64,000 nt of DNA, taken from positions 124,001 through 188,000 of the forward strand of contig CAXKVR010000019.1 in NCBI GenBank assembly GCA_964058845.1. Reading direction: 5' to 3'. This DNA comes from Carex sylvatica. Its lineage: Eukaryota; Streptophyta; Magnoliopsida; Poales; Cyperaceae. The notes below the pieces were generated by a model. The model did not search any database. It was not told where the DNA came from and was given only the letters and a program-made list of their open reading frames with translations. The position numbers and the translations under genes are program-made. Shown here piece by piece: positions 46,632 through 59,575 of this stretch (positions are counted from its first letter, which is position 1; every line of letters starts with the position of its first letter).

Positions 46632-47056
46632 TAAAGCTAGGGTGTGATGTGCTCACCAAGAAAGTTTGGTGAGCATAACTTCAAAAGTATATAGAATCGA
46701 CGTCAAATACCGAATTCAAACTGTTGAAATCCATGTACTTCATGAGTGATGCATATACATGCAAAATTTTGAAAGTTTTGAGTTTATTTGCTACACGGTC
46801 AAGTGGTCAAAGAAATAATAAAAATTGAATATATAAAATAACTTATAAATTAACTTATAAAATATTCATTTCTTTGACCACTTGACCGTGTAGCAAATAA
46901 ACTTGAAACTTTCAAAATTTTGCATGTATATGCATCACTCATGAAGTACATGGATTTCAACGGTTTGGATTCGACGTATGGAATTGATCCGATGAACTTT
47001 TGGAGTTGTGCTCACCAAACCCTCTTGGTGAGCACATCACACCCCTAGCTTTACTC
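46629..47056. mobile_element. Foldback MITE, 428 bp
   Basis: Long, nearly perfect arms: GAGTAAAGCTAGGG(T)GTGATGTGCTCACCAAG on the left and the mirrored CTTGGTGAGCACATCACACC...CTTTACTC on the right; inner arms include GACCACTTGACCGTGTAGCA. The centre is AT-rich. No clear duplication, since it sits between microsatellites. Without coding capacity; the stable stem could produce small RNA. Confidence 0.85.
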
Positions 47057-47066
47057 ATATATATAT

Positions 47067-47494
47067 GAGGTTGGCTACTCTACTTACATAAGCATATGAG
47101 AGTATATGCTTATAAATTATTATTTTTGTTTTCATAATCCAAAAAGTCCATCTGAACCGTTAGATGTGATCTCTATATTGAAATGTGACTGGAGACCAAA
47201 TTTTATATTTTTTTCTGAATTTTTTTACTATTTATTAAGCCACTTTGAAAATTGCTGATCCAACGGTGGCTTAACAAAACAGTAAAATTAGAAGCCACCG
47301 TTGGATCAGCGATTTTCAAAGTGGCTTAATAAATAGTAAAAAAATTCAGAAAAATATAAAATTTGGTCTCCAATCACATTTCAATATAGAGATCGCATCT
47401 AACGGTTCAGATTGACTTTTTGGATTATGAAAACAAAAAAATAACTTATAAGCATATACCCTCATATGCTTATGTAAATAGAGTAGCCAACCTC
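47067..47494. mobile_element. Foldback MITE, 428 bp, core superfamily
   Basis: Arms start GAGGTTGGCTACTCTAC and end GAGTAGCCAACCTC; next come CTTATAAGCATATACC, the superfamily core GTGATCTCTATATTGAAATG and GGAGACCAAATTTTATATTT, and a central palindrome AAGCCACCGTTGGATCAGCG. Flanked by TATATATAT on both sides, compatible with a 9-bp duplication but uninformative in a TA repeat. Confidence 0.88.
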
Positions 47495-48064
47495 TATATA
47501 TATATCTGTGTGCATGTGTGTTATATCTTATTTTAAAATTGATAGAACTAAATATCTCTCAAACTCAATTCCTGAAATGTTTCAGAACAATCCCTATCTA
47601 GCATTCAGCATTTTGTACAACTTTTAAAATTCTGTTTATATTACTAGCAAATATTTAAACTTAAAATCTAACTAGTTCAATTCCTAACTACTTTTATTTC
47701 TCTCAATTTGTCTCAAAATCAAAAAAATAAAAGATTTATTTCATCCACTTTTTTTATCCTCCGACTATTCTTGTCAATTTTTCCAACGATATGTGATGAA
47801 TTTTGTAAAAAACTACAAACATCTTCTACTCGATTTTATCTTTCAAATAAGATTCATGACGAAATATTTTTGAATTATATTTGTGTCGCGATTTTTTTTA
47901 TAGTAAAAAACCGTAGACACTTTAAATTTTGTTTCTCGAGTTTTTAAACATCTGTCTACAACTCTTTAAAGTATTCGTGTAAAACATATAAACTCTACAT
48001 GTAACTCATAAAAAATATAGTAAAAATCCGTAGGCACTTTAAATTTTACTTCTCAAGCTATAAA

Positions 48065-50789
48065 TGTGACATTATGAATTTTATAATAAATATTATATAC
48101 TAACTGATTGAGATAAGGCGTCACGAATCGAATTATAAATATAGAAAAACGGTCCAGTGCGGATGGATGACCCGCACTGCGGGTGGCTTCACCCGCACTG
48201 GGACAAGTTCTTTAATAAACGGCTGTGATTTTCACTGGGTGCGGATGGTAGTGCGGATGGGAATCCGCAGTGCGGGTGAGTTCTGTACTCTTCTGAAAAT
48301 TTCGCTAAGTACTGAATGCGGATGGGAGCACCCGCATTGAGCTCAGTGCGTCCGCACTAGGCTCGGACATTTTTTCTGCGCCGTGAGTGCGGCTGGACGG
48401 ATCCGCAGTGCGGATGATCGGTCCGCACTGGGATGTGTGTTTGCTAATTGCGCTGTGAGTGCGGCTGGACGGATCCGCAGTGCGGATGAGTGATCCGCAC
48501 TGGGGTGTGTTTGTTATTGCGTAATGGATGCGGCTGGATGGATCCGCAGTGCGGATGGTTGGTCCGCACTGGGGTCTGTATTTCTGTTATTCTTGTTATT
48601 TTGAGGGACCTATTTGCAAAATGGATTAAATAAACATCTTCTCTCTTTCTCTTTCATCTTTTTAATAAATAAAATATTTACACAAGGGCCTATTTGTAAT
48701 AAACATTTTTAAGTTGTTAATAACTAAAAGGTGGAGGGGTATATGTGCAAAATTTCAATTATAAATCAATTTTTGCTTTCTTCTTCTTTCATTTCCACCG
48801 ACTAAATGAAGAAAAATTTCGTGAGGGTTAAGATAGGCCGAAGCAAAAAGGGAAAGAGAGAGAGAGAGAGAAATTGAGCACGGAATCTGATCGGACTGAC
48901 CGGAAAATCGAGATTCGAGCTGAATTGACGATCCTTGATCGATTAGAAAGCTTCAATTTGGTATATATTTCTCCCTTGGTAATTTCTTGAAAATCCTAAT
49001 TTATTCGATTTATTCGATTTGTCATGATTTCGGTTGAAACTTGTGATTAGGGTTTCGTAATCGAGTTCTAGCTCGATTAATTGTTAATTTGTGATAATTG
49101 ATATGATTTATCTTCCTTTTCTCTTGGAAACCCTAATTCAATTGATTTGTTATATTTTGGTGAAATTCGAAGTCGAATTTGATTTGAAATGTTATAACTC
49201 GATAATCGGATTGATTGCTTGTGGAATTTGGAATTGAACTAGGGTTTTGGGGTTGGATTGAAATGGAAAGGAATTATGATAGTTTCATGTGAAACTCTGG
49301 AAATTGTTGGAATTAATCGAGTTATAACTTCGTAAAACATATCGGTTCATGTTGTTTATTCAGAACTACCAATTGAATTGGAATTCGAATTAGGGTTTGG
49401 TAATGGTGTTGACCTATCCGATATTAATCGAACGCGTTAATCGAATTGAACGTGTAAAATAGGTGGTAATCATACGAGGCAAAGGATTTCTGGATCGTTC
49501 GAGACGCCTGAGCCTTAGTCGAGCGTGCTATTACTCAGGTGCGGGGTTTCTGGACTTGTTTGATATTTTATATTCAGAAATTAAACTGTGTTTTGATTTA
49601 AACTGTGTTTTGATTTATATGCATTGCATTGCCCAAATAAAGTGGAACTCGAATTGTTTTATCTGATTGATTTGCATGCTGGTATGGTTATTATTTGTGT
49701 TGATCTGAATGATCTGATTTTGGAATTAAAGTCACCGTGCTTTATATCACCATCGGTTGGTGGATATGGTATTATGGTCATCCACCGTGATGACGTCACC
49801 CAGGGGGTGAATCCGGATTTTGTCAAAGTCTAATGCATGGACGTTTGACGCTCAGTGTTCTAAAGCTTTAGATCGTCTGACCTTCGGCAGTTCCCAGTAC
49901 CGGTTGGGACGAAGGGTAAGTGACTTTGTACTATGATTTTGGATGTGGTGACTGTGTATCGGATGGCATTACCCAGGGGGTATTGCGTTTGGATGGTCAG
50001 TTGGAGTTATATGGATTTCCGGATAGGAATTAGAACCAGACTTTTAATTAAACAGTTAAGCCTGTAACTACAGATGAGTGTCATGAGAAAAGGTTTTACC
50101 TGGTACAGCCGTCTGTAGGTGTCTGTAACCCTACAGACGAGTGGGAACGAATTGGGGTCCAGTTTGGTGGAACATCTGTAGTTACTACCAGATATTCTGA
50201 AATCGAGTTAAACCAAATATTGTGTGCTTGAATTTCATCTTGGCAATTCCTGAATTGTGATTTCATTTGGATATATGTTGTCGGGTTTGTGTATTCATGT
50301 TTATATATGATTATAAACTGATTTGAGCTATATTTGTGTTTACTTTTTGAATATAATCTGTGATTGCAAGTCCAGGGACGATATGTGGCAAATTATCGCA
50401 CTGAGAATTCAATTCTCATCCCCTCTTTTGGGTTACTTTTTCAGGTTCCGGTTCGGCGGATCCGAGAGAGACACGAGGTCGGTAGGCCTGGTTTTCACCG
50501 CTACTTAGCTGTCTGGTATTGTGACTAGAGACATGTATAGATTATGTTTTGATTGTATATATATATGTGTTCTCTATGTCATTTGGTGATACGTATCCAT
50601 CGAGATACGGATTTTGTATGATATTACCTGACCAGTTGGGATTTATGAACTGTTTTTCTTAGTTATTTGTTTGTTTTGTTGGTGTGTTTTACTTTCTATT
50701 ATATCGTACTTGCCTTGTAGGCATACGGGCAACCGTATGTCTACGGCAGGAGGCACCCGTCACGCCTCGTGGGGCCGCGGGGTGTGACA
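48065..50789 (+). repeat. 5' LTR of the Tekay-like element
   Basis: 2,725 bp, from TGTGACATTATG to GGGGTGTGACA; note the 7-bp TGTGACA at both ends. It contains the hairpin array at 48155-48590, a (GA)n run at 48855-48872 and small open frames (49463, 49624, 50323) repeated identically in the other LTR; these are not considered genes. Confidence 0.95.
48155..48590. repeat. GC-rich hairpin array in the LTR (copied at 55855-56290)
   Basis: Four 25-nt hairpins of the form CAGTGCGG-N9-CCGCACTG (starting at 48155, 48407, 48479 and 48548), three of them in a tandem unit of about 70 bp that also has the dyad ATCCGCAGTGCGGAT (48401, 48473, 48542). In each tandem unit two (G/A)TGCGG words are spaced exactly 21 bp. 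Confidence 0.9.
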
Positions 50790-50801
50790 GGTCCCCTTTG
50801 G

Positions 50802-50819
50802 TGGTATCAGAGCATGGTT
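50802..50819 (+). other. Primer-binding site (initiator tRNA-Met type)
   Basis: TGGTATCAGAGCATGGTT lies 12 bp downstream of the 5' LTR. TGGTATCAGAGC is the complement of the 3' end of plant initiator tRNA-Met, the usual primer in this lineage. Confidence 0.92.
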
Positions 50820-50949
50820 TAGAACCTGAACCAGACTTGTTTGGATACGAGAGTGGTATACGTATCAATGGGGTCGCCGCGACTATGCGAATTTCGTATG
50901 ATAAGTAAGGAATATCGAATGTTATAAACTAACTTTGTTTATTCAGAAA

Positions 50950-53900
50950 ATGGAAACACCACACCGAGGTAGAGGCAGACCTCGGAGGAATACGGAATTG
51001 ATTATCGAGCCGGCTGCGGATCAGGCTGGGGCTGGTCCAGCTGGTGCTGAGGGAGCTGGTGGCGTTGGAGGAGCGCCAGGTAGAGACCGGGACATAGATG
51101 ACCGGCTGATTGCGGCCTACGAGAGAGGTCGCCAAGCGGAGATGCGGGATGCAGCACCAGTGGTTCGCGGTGGTGCACCCGAAGAGTTCAGAAGGCTGTA
51201 TGACTCGTTTCTGCGCTTGAATCCGCCACGCTATGATGGAACCGGCGGGTATGCGGCAGCCGAGGAATGGCTGGCGCAGATTAATGCAAAGCTGAATTTA
51301 TGCCGCGCACCTGAGGATGATAAAGTAGAGGTAACTGAGCAACAATTGGAGGGTGATGCAAGGTTCTGGTGGGACGGGGCCCGACGCAGTTATGTCGGGG
51401 AGGAAGCGAGAATTCCGTGGGAATGGTTTGAGCAGCAGTTCAACCGGAGGTTTCTGAGTAATATCCAACGTGAAGCGCTGCGGAGGAAGTTTCTGGAATT
51501 GAGACAAAATGGGCGTCCGGTGGGGGATTACAACAGTGAGTTTTTGGCGTTGTCGCGTTATGCATCAGATATCCAGAATGACGCGGCAAGGTATCACAGG
51601 CAGTATTTGGATGGTTTGGATGGCAATATATCGATGATTGTTGATACTCCGACTGCTACGGAGTTGCAATCTATGATGGATCATGCAGAACAGATAGAGA
51701 TGCATGGTAAGCGGAGGAAAGAGCAACTGACCGAGAGAAATGTAAAACAGAAGGATGCTCAGAGTGGGCAAATGTCGAGGTCGAGGGGAGGACCATCATT
51801 TGCTAGACCCCCTCGGTCGAATATGGTGACGAGACCCCCGTTTAGACAGACCTCTATGCCGGGTTTTAGACCGGTGATTCCTTCGCAATGGTGCCGATCG
51901 TGCAATCAAGCGCACGATGAGGTTGAGTGTAGGCGCAAGACTAGCGCTTGTTTCATATGTGGTAGCGCGGGACATTGGGCGAGGGAGTGCCCGAATGCGC
52001 TTATGAGGATGCGAGGCGCTGGTAGCGCGGGAGGGTCCGCTAGCGTTGGGCGCGGAGCGCCAACGTGGCGTGGACGTGGCGCATCTCAAGCTGGCGGGGC
52101 TAGCGCTAGCAGGGCTAGTAGCGCCGGTAGTGTCGGCAGGGTTAGCGGTGCCGGCAGCGTCGGCAGGAACGATGGCAGGGCGGCGGCGAATGCGCTTAAC
52201 ATTGCTGGAACTTCGCGCAACGCTGCAACTGCGCTGGGAGATGGCCAGACTGATGTCATGACAGGTATACTCTCTATATCTGATCAGGATGCGTATTGTT
52301 TGATTGATACGGGGTGCAGCCATTCTATTGTGTCGAGGGAATTGGTAGAAAAAGGGAGTTGGCCAATTGAGACATGTAATCAAGTTGTAAATGTTCAAAC
52401 CCCGTTTGGTTCAACTGATCAAGGAATCACTTTATGCCGAAACCGAAAGATTAAGATAGATGGAAGGGAGTTCGAGGCGGACTTGTTGGTGATGGAGATT
52501 ATCGGTTACGACGTGTTATTGGGTATGGACTGGTTGACGAGACACGCTGCTACTATTGATTGTCCGCATCGTCGGATCCATTTCGCGAATTCAAGAGGTA
52601 TGTCTTGCATACTCAATTGTAGAGAAATTGGGAAACTAACGCCGTGTATTTCGGCTGTAGAGATGAAACATTTATTAGAATCAGGGTGTGATGCTTACTT
52701 GGCGGCTGTGGTTTATGCCCCTGCGGCAGTTCCAGATATCAGCACCATTCCGGTGGTTTCAGAATTTGTGGATGTATTTCCGGAAGAGATTGTAGGGTTG
52801 CCACCTGAACGAGAAGTGGAGTTCGGTATCGAACTGGTACCAGGCACAACACCGATTTCAAAAGCACCGTATCGAATGGCACCGGCAGAACTGAAAGAAC
52901 TCAAGGCGCAATTGGAAGATATGTTGGAGAGTGGATTTATCAGACCTAGCACGTCGCCATGGGGCGCGCCAGTATTATTTGTCAAGAAGAAAGATGGAAC
53001 ATTGCGGTTATGTATTGATTACCGCGAGCTGAACAAGGTAACTGTGAAAAATAAATATCCGTTACCTCGGATTGACGATCTGTTTGATCAGTTACAGGGA
53101 TCCTCAATATATTCAAAGATTGATCTGAGAACAGGGTATCACCAGCTGGGAATACGGCCGAGCGATGTGGATAAGACAGCGTTCCGTACAAGGTACGGGC
53201 ATTATGAATACCTGGTTATGCCGTTTGGGCTGACGAACGCACCGGCAGCGTTCATGGACTTGATGCACCGTGTTTTTCACGATCTGTTGGATTCTACAGT
53301 TGTGGTGTTCATTGATGATATACTGGTGTATTCGCACTCGCGAGAAGAACATGAGGTACATCTTAGAATTGTATTGCAAAGATTGCGTGAACATCAGTTA
53401 TTCGCAAAGTTGTCGAAATGTGAATTTTGGTTGGAGGAAGTTACTTTTTTGGGGCATGTGGTTTCTGGAAAAGGATTAGCGGTGGATTCCGAAAAGATTC
53501 GGGCTGTGACAGATTGGAAAAGGCCGGAGACAGTTACTGAAATTCGCAGCTTTCTGGGGTTAGCCGGGTACTACAGGAGATTTGTACTCGGGTTTTCGCG
53601 GTTAGCCGCGCCACTTACAAAATTGTTGCACAAAGGCGTGAAATTTGATTGGGGTACCGCGCAAGATAAAAGTTTTGAGGAATTGAAGAGTCGGCTGGTA
53701 TCCGCGCCAGTTCTTGCTATGCCGACTGCAGATAAAGAGTACACGGTTTACACCGATGCATCTCGATTGGGTTTGGGTTGCGTATTGATGCAAGATGATC
53801 ATGTAATTGCCTACGCATCTCGGCAATTGCGACCGCACGAGCAAAACTACCCGACGCATGATTTGGAGTTAGCGGCAGTGATATTTGCGCTGAAAATTTG

Positions 53901-55713
53901 GCGGCATTACTTGTATGGCGTGAAATGCCGAATCTATACTGATCATCAAAGTCTGAAATACATCTTCACGCAAAAGGAGTTAAATTTGAGACAAAGGCGG
54001 TGGTTAGAATTGATGAAAGACTATGACTTGGATATCCAGTATCATGCAGGAAAAGCAAACAGTGTAGCAGATGCGTTGAGCAGAAAGAGTCAGGTAAACC
54101 TGGCGTCGGTGATTACAAGTGAAACTCATCTTCTTGAGGAAATGCGCAGAATGGAAATACATGTTGGTGCGTCACGCGAATTAGCATTGGAAGTTGCATC
54201 TAAATGTAATAGAAGTGAGGTTAGGACTAGCGCAACTGCAATTGCGTCGGTTGTGCTAGCAGCGGTTGAAATCCGATCGGAATTACACGAGCAAATTCGT
54301 GCAGCGCAACAGAATGATCCGAGATGTCAGAAATTCAAACTGCACTATGAGTCAAACGCTGATTCACCATTTCAGGTTCAAGGAGATGGCATCTTGCGGT
54401 TTCACGACCGCATTTGTGTACCAAGTAATTCGGAGTTAAAAGATCTGATTTTGTCAGAGGCGCACGATTCGGGATACGCTATCCATCCGGGAGAGGTAAA
54501 GATGTATCAAGATCTAAAGAGGTATTTTTGGTGGCCAAAGATGAAAAAGGAAGTACAAAGGTACGTTGAAAAGTGTCAAATATGTCAGCAAGTTAAAGCG
54601 GATCGGCAGAGAAAAGCAGGATTGCTAAGACCGCTGGAAATACCTACAAGGAAATTTGAATCAATCACGATGGATTTCGTAAGTGGATTTCCGAGAACTG
54701 TCGGAAGGTATAATACAGTTTGGGTGATTGTGGATCGGTTAACGAAGATAGCGCATTTCATTCCGCTTCGAATTGAGACATCTGGGCCAGAATTGGCGGA
54801 ATTGTTCCTGAAATATCAGTTCAAGTACCATGGTTGCTCGCGCAATATTATTTCTGACCGAGATCCTCGGTTCACTTCTCATTTCTGGGAGAATTTTCAA
54901 GAAACAATGGGTACCAAGTTGAGATTTAGCACTGCGCACCATCCTCAGACTGACGGTCAGTCTGAGCGCACTATTCAGACGCTGGAAGACATGTTGCGCT
55001 CCTGCGCGCTAAGTTTACAAGGTTCGTGGGTTGATCATTTATATCTGGTGGAGTTTGCGTATAACAACAGTTATCATTCGAGCATTGGTATGTCACCGCA
55101 AGAGGCGCTGACAGGACAGCAGTGCCGTACTCCATTGTGGTGGGGACCAGCGGGTACTTATCCACCTACAGGGCCACAAATGTTAGAAGAAATTGCTGAG
55201 AAAATGAAGATGGTTCTGAGTCGGCTCAAGTCGGCTCAAGAAAGGCAAAAGAAATATGCGGATGTTCACCGAAGACCGTTGGAATTTCAAGAAAGTGATC
55301 ACGTATGGCTTCGAGTTTCGCCTGTCAGAGGCGTGCATCGATTTGGTGTTTCGGGCAAGCTAAGTCCTCGATATATTGGGCCGTTCCAGATTTTGCGACG
55401 AGTTGGACCGGTTGCATACGAGCTTGCACTACCACCAGCGTTGGACCGGGTTCATCCGGTATTCCATGTATCACAGCTACGCAGATATGTGCGAGATCCG
55501 TCGCATTGTATTGATCATTCGGGTTTACGCGTACAAGATGATCTGACATATCAAGAAGAACCAATGCAGATATTGGATCGAAAAGAGCAACGGCTACGAA
55601 ACAAAGTGATTCGGCTCGTGTTGGTAAAATGGGGACGCCATTCCGATAAGGAAGCGACGTGGGAGCTCGAAGAGAGCATCCGAGAAAAGTATCCGGAATT
55701 ATTCGACAATTAA
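50950..55713 (+). CDS. Gag-Pol polyprotein of the Tekay-like retrotransposon
   Basis: A single open frame of 1,587 residues from the ATG at 50950 (the frame extends upstream only through a TTG). Domain order: Gag (about residues 97-217, including [10 protein letters not shown] and [15 protein letters not shown]); a CCHC zinc knuckle ([14 protein letters not shown], from 334); an Ala/Gly/Arg-rich linker; aspartic protease (DTG at 453-455); reverse transcriptase with FIDD at 787-790; RNase H (YTDAS, D936); integrase HHCC finger (CQICQQ) and core with D1242, D1303 and E1339, i.e. a D-D-35-E spacing; and a C-terminal chromodomain-like segment ([20 protein letters not shown]). All catalytic residues inspected are present and no stop interrupts it. 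Its codon use is GC-richer than the surrounding DNA. Confidence 0.97.
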   Translation: METPHRGRGRPRRNTELIIEPAADQAGAGPAGAEGAGGVGGAPGRDRDIDDRLIAAYERGRQAEMRDAAPVVRGGAPEEFRRLYDSFLRLNPPRYDGTGGYAAAEEWLAQINAKLNLCRAPEDDKVEVTEQQLEGDARFWWDGARRSYVGEEARIPWEWFEQQFNRRFLSNIQREALRRKFLELRQNGRPVGDYNSEFLALSRYASDIQNDAARYHRQYLDGLDGNISMIVDTPTATELQSMMDHAEQIEMHGKRRKEQLTERNVKQKDAQSGQMSRSRGGPSFARPPRSNMVTRPPFRQTSMPGFRPVIPSQWCRSCNQAHDEVECRRKTSACFICGSAGHWARECPNALMRMRGAGSAGGSASVGRGAPTWRGRGASQAGGASASRASSAGSVGRVSGAGSVGRNDGRAAANALNIAGTSRNAATALGDGQTDVMTGILSISDQDAYCLIDTGCSHSIVSRELVEKGSWPIETCNQVVNVQTPFGSTDQGITLCRNRKIKIDGREFEADLLVMEIIGYDVLLGMDWLTRHAATIDCPHRRIHFANSRGMSCILNCREIGKLTPCISAVEMKHLLESGCDAYLAAVVYAPAAVPDISTIPVVSEFVDVFPEEIVGLPPEREVEFGIELVPGTTPISKAPYRMAPAELKELKAQLEDMLESGFIRPSTSPWGAPVLFVKKKDGTLRLCIDYRELNKVTVKNKYPLPRIDDLFDQLQGSSIYSKIDLRTGYHQLGIRPSDVDKTAFRTRYGHYEYLVMPFGLTNAPAAFMDLMHRVFHDLLDSTVVVFIDDILVYSHSREEHEVHLRIVLQRLREHQLFAKLSKCEFWLEEVTFLGHVVSGKGLAVDSEKIRAVTDWKRPETVTEIRSFLGLAGYYRRFVLGFSRLAAPLTKLLHKGVKFDWGTAQDKSFEELKSRLVSAPVLAMPTADKEYTVYTDASRLGLGCVLMQDDHVIAYASRQLRPHEQNYPTHDLELAAVIFALKIWRHYLYGVKCRIYTDHQSLKYIFTQKELNLRQRRWLELMKDYDLDIQYHAGKANSVADALSRKSQVNLASVITSETHLLEEMRRMEIHVGASRELALEVASKCNRSEVRTSATAIASVVLAAVEIRSELHEQIRAAQQNDPRCQKFKLHYESNADSPFQVQGDGILRFHDRICVPSNSELKDLILSEAHDSGYAIHPGEVKMYQDLKRYFWWPKMKKEVQRYVEKCQICQQVKADRQRKAGLLRPLEIPTRKFESITMDFVSGFPRTVGRYNTVWVIVDRLTKIAHFIPLRIETSGPELAELFLKYQFKYHGCSRNIISDRDPRFTSHFWENFQETMGTKLRFSTAHHPQTDGQSERTIQTLEDMLRSCALSLQGSWVDHLYLVEFAYNNSYHSSIGMSPQEALTGQQCRTPLWWGPAGTYPPTGPQMLEEIAEKMKMVLSRLKSAQERQKKYADVHRRPLEFQESDHVWLRVSPVRGVHRFGVSGKLSPRYIGPFQILRRVGPVAYELALPPALDRVHPVFHVSQLRRYVRDPSHCIDHSGLRVQDDLTYQEEPMQILDRKEQRLRNKVIRLVLVKWGRHSDKEATWELEESIREKYPELFDN

Positions 55714-55750
55714 GGTACGAAATCAAGTTCAGCGGACTGAACTTTATTTT

Positions 55751-55764
55751 AAGGGGGGGAGAAA
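55751..55764 (+). other. Polypurine tract
   Basis: AAGGGGGGGAGAAA immediately before the 3' LTR, the plus-strand primer site of reverse transcription. Confidence 0.92.
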
Positions 55765-58489
55765 TGTGACATTATGAATTTTATAATAAATATTATATAC
55801 TAACTGATTGAGATAAGGCGTCACGAATCGAATTATAAATATAGAAAAACGGTCCAGTGCGGATGGATGACCCGCACTGCGGGTGGCTTCACCCGCACTG
55901 GGACAAGTTCTTTAATAAACGGCTGTGATTTTCACTGGGTGCGGATGGTAGTGCGGATGGGAATCCGCAGTGCGGGTGAGTTCTGTACTCTTCTGAAAAT
56001 TTCGCTAAGTACTGAATGCGGATGGGAGCACCCGCATTGAGCTCAGTGCGTCCGCACTAGGCTCGGACATTTTTTCTGCGCCGTGAGTGCGGCTGGACGG
56101 ATCCGCAGTGCGGATGATCGGTCCGCACTGGGATGTGTGTTTGCTAATTGCGCTGTGAGTGCGGCTGGACGGATCCGCAGTGCGGATGAGTGATCCGCAC
56201 TGGGGTGTGTTTGTTATTGCGTAATGGATGCGGCTGGATGGATCCGCAGTGCGGATGGTTGGTCCGCACTGGGGTCTGTATTTCTGTTATTCTTGTTATT
56301 TTGAGGGACCTATTTGCAAAATGGATTAAATAAACATCTTCTCTCTTTCTCTTTCATCTTTTTAATAAATAAAATATTTACACAAGGGCCTATTTGTAAT
56401 AAACATTTTTAAGTTGTTAATAACTAAAAGGTGGAGGGGTATATGTGCAAAATTTCAATTATAAATCAATTTTTGCTTTCTTCTTCTTTCATTTCCACCG
56501 ACTAAATGAAGAAAAATTTCGTGAGGGTTAAGATAGGCCGAAGCAAAAAGGGAAAGAGAGAGAGAGAGAGAAATTGAGCACGGAATCTGATCGGACTGAC
56601 CGGAAAATCGAGATTCGAGCTGAATTGACGATCCTTGATCGATTAGAAAGCTTCAATTTGGTATATATTTCTCCCTTGGTAATTTCTTGAAAATCCTAAT
56701 TTATTCGATTTATTCGATTTGTCATGATTTCGGTTGAAACTTGTGATTAGGGTTTCGTAATCGAGTTCTAGCTCGATTAATTGTTAATTTGTGATAATTG
56801 ATATGATTTATCTTCCTTTTCTCTTGGAAACCCTAATTCAATTGATTTGTTATATTTTGGTGAAATTCGAAGTCGAATTTGATTTGAAATGTTATAACTC
56901 GATAATCGGATTGATTGCTTGTGGAATTTGGAATTGAACTAGGGTTTTGGGGTTGGATTGAAATGGAAAGGAATTATGATAGTTTCATGTGAAACTCTGG
57001 AAATTGTTGGAATTAATCGAGTTATAACTTCGTAAAACATATCGGTTCATGTTGTTTATTCAGAACTACCAATTGAATTGGAATTCGAATTAGGGTTTGG
57101 TAATGGTGTTGACCTATCCGATATTAATCGAACGCGTTAATCGAATTGAACGTGTAAAATAGGTGGTAATCATACGAGGCAAAGGATTTCTGGATCGTTC
57201 GAGACGCCTGAGCCTTAGTCGAGCGTGCTATTACTCAGGTGCGGGGTTTCTGGACTTGTTTGATATTTTATATTCAGAAATTAAACTGTGTTTTGATTTA
57301 AACTGTGTTTTGATTTATATGCATTGCATTGCCCAAATAAAGTGGAACTCGAATTGTTTTATCTGATTGATTTGCATGCTGGTATGGTTATTATTTGTGT
57401 TGATCTGAATGATCTGATTTTGGAATTAAAGTCACCGTGCTTTATATCACCATCGGTTGGTGGATATGGTATTATGGTCATCCACCGTGATGACGTCACC
57501 CAGGGGGTGAATCCGGATTTTGTCAAAGTCTAATGCATGGACGTTTGACGCTCAGTGTTCTAAAGCTTTAGATCGTCTGACCTTCGGCAGTTCCCAGTAC
57601 CGGTTGGGACGAAGGGTAAGTGACTTTGTACTATGATTTTGGATGTGGTGACTGTGTATCGGATGGCATTACCCAGGGGGTATTGCGTTTGGATGGTCAG
57701 TTGGAGTTATATGGATTTCCGGATAGGAATTAGAACCAGACTTTTAATTAAACAGTTAAGCCTGTAACTACAGATGAGTGTCATGAGAAAAGGTTTTACC
57801 TGGTACAGCCGTCTGTAGGTGTCTGTAACCCTACAGACGAGTGGGAACGAATTGGGGTCCAGTTTGGTGGAACATCTGTAGTTACTACCAGATATTCTGA
57901 AATCGAGTTAAACCAAATATTGTGTGCTTGAATTTCATCTTGGCAATTCCTGAATTGTGATTTCATTTGGATATATGTTGTCGGGTTTGTGTATTCATGT
58001 TTATATATGATTATAAACTGATTTGAGCTATATTTGTGTTTACTTTTTGAATATAATCTGTGATTGCAAGTCCAGGGACGATATGTGGCAAATTATCGCA
58101 CTGAGAATTCAATTCTCATCCCCTCTTTTGGGTTACTTTTTCAGGTTCCGGTTCGGCGGATCCGAGAGAGACACGAGGTCGGTAGGCCTGGTTTTCACCG
58201 CTACTTAGCTGTCTGGTATTGTGACTAGAGACATGTATAGATTATGTTTTGATTGTATATATATATGTGTTCTCTATGTCATTTGGTGATACGTATCCAT
58301 CGAGATACGGATTTTGTATGATATTACCTGACCAGTTGGGATTTATGAACTGTTTTTCTTAGTTATTTGTTTGTTTTGTTGGTGTGTTTTACTTTCTATT
58401 ATATCGTACTTGCCTTGTAGGCATACGGGCAACCGTATGTCTACGGCAGGAGGCACCCGTCACGCCTCGTGGGGCCGCGGGGTGTGACA
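55765..58489 (+). repeat. 3' LTR of the Tekay-like element
   Basis: 2,725 bp, apparently identical to the 5' LTR; ends GGGGTGTGACA followed by the duplication ATAAA. Confidence 0.95.
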
Positions 58490-59575
58490 ATAAACATCAT
58501 CTACAATCATTTAAAGTAATTGTGTCAAACATTTAAACCTTACAAGTAACTTATCAAAAAAAAAATTGACAGTTGAAACCCGTAAGAACTTTAAATTTTG
58601 TTTCTCAACTCTTTAAGGTACTTGTGTCAAGAACTAAAACCTTACACATAACTTATCAAAGTACAATATTTTATATATAACATATCAAGCCTTTAAACCT
58701 AGCACAAGAAGCTTTTAAACCTAATATATCAAGTTCTTATACGTAACATATCTCTTAGAATAAAAAACAACAACACGAATATAACTCAAGAGTAATTTAT
58801 CATTAATCTCATTTGAAAGAAACAATCGAGTAAAAGATGTTTGTATTTTTGGAATCATAAAATTCAGCAAAATCGTCAAGAAAATTGACGAGAATGTTCG
58901 GAGGAAAAAAAAAGAGCGGGTGAAAAAAATCTTTTATTTTTTATTTTTGGTTTGGAGACAAATTAGGAAAATAAAAAATTGTTAGAAGTTGAACTAGTTA
59001 GATATTGCTCAATGAAGGTTTAGAGAACTCGAGACAACCACCATCAAATTTGATTTAGATTACTCATTTGCGGTCATTTTTATTAATACCCTAAAAAAAA
59101 GATTTTTACAAAACTGCTTAGACCGCTCGGCAGGGGGTAGTCCACACACCTAGCAGACCGCCCGTGGCAGGGGCGGTCGACTAGGGACCAGACCGCCCCT
59201 CTGCTGGGCGGTCCCCGTTTTTTTTTTTAGAGAGATCTTAATATTTTTTATTTAAATAATTCTGTGAAGAAATTTTTTTCTTGTTTAGAGTGTATGCCAA
59301 AAAATAAGACATTTGATATATTTATGAAGTGATGTCGTAACTCTTTATAACTTTGATTGATTTGATTTGTCAGTTGGATATCACAAGTCTAAAGATAACA
59401 CTAATTAATGACTTAACATTAATTCTTAATAATTTATTTTATTCAAATATACACCTGAAAATATAGTTAGATTGCCTCAATGATATACATATACATATAT
59501 ATACATGTATTGTATTATATATACATATACATATATTATACATATTTTTGTATATGTATTTACATATATTATACA

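Larger units (their letters stand above)
48065..58489 (+). mobile_element. Complete Ty3/gypsy retrotransposon, Tekay/Del-like chromovirus, 10,425 bp
   Basis: LTRs at 48065-50789 and 55765-58489, a primer-binding site, an uninterrupted gag-pol and a polypurine tract, flanked by perfect 5-bp duplications ATAAA (48060-48064 and 58490-58494). Both LTRs are exactly 2,725 bp, at a constant 7,700-bp offset; I saw no difference in any stretch compared by eye. Long LTRs, domain order PR-RT-RH-INT and a chromodomain-like C-terminus point to the Tekay (Del) lineage. The element looks recently inserted and potentially competent, as far as sequence can show. Confidence 0.95.
47525..59040. mobile_element. 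Foldback element (family A) split by the 10.4-kb retrotransposon
   Basis: The left half (about 47525-48064) and right half (about 58490-59040) are inverted relative to each other: CAACTTTTAAAATTCTG... AACTAGTTCAATTCCTAACT on the left is mirrored by AGAAGTTGAACTAGTTAGAT on the right; ACAAACATCTTCTACTCGAT is mirrored by ATCGAGTAAAAGATGTTTGT. Removing the retrotransposon gives an element of about 1.1 kb, similar to the one at 32780-34005. Outer borders are approximate. Confidence 0.75.

Noticed and set aside
49463..50508. Open frames of 61-69 codons in the LTR, repeated at 57163-58208
   Set aside because: Identical because the LTRs are identical; short, overlapping, without domains, so not evidence of conservation.
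50935..50949. Upstream extension of gag-pol from a TTG
   Set aside because: The ATG at 50950 opens the Gag N-terminus; no reason to assume a non-ATG start.
51298..55726. Antisense and shifted frames of up to 200 codons across gag-pol
   Set aside because: Shadows of the real polyprotein frame, GC-rich and without domains.
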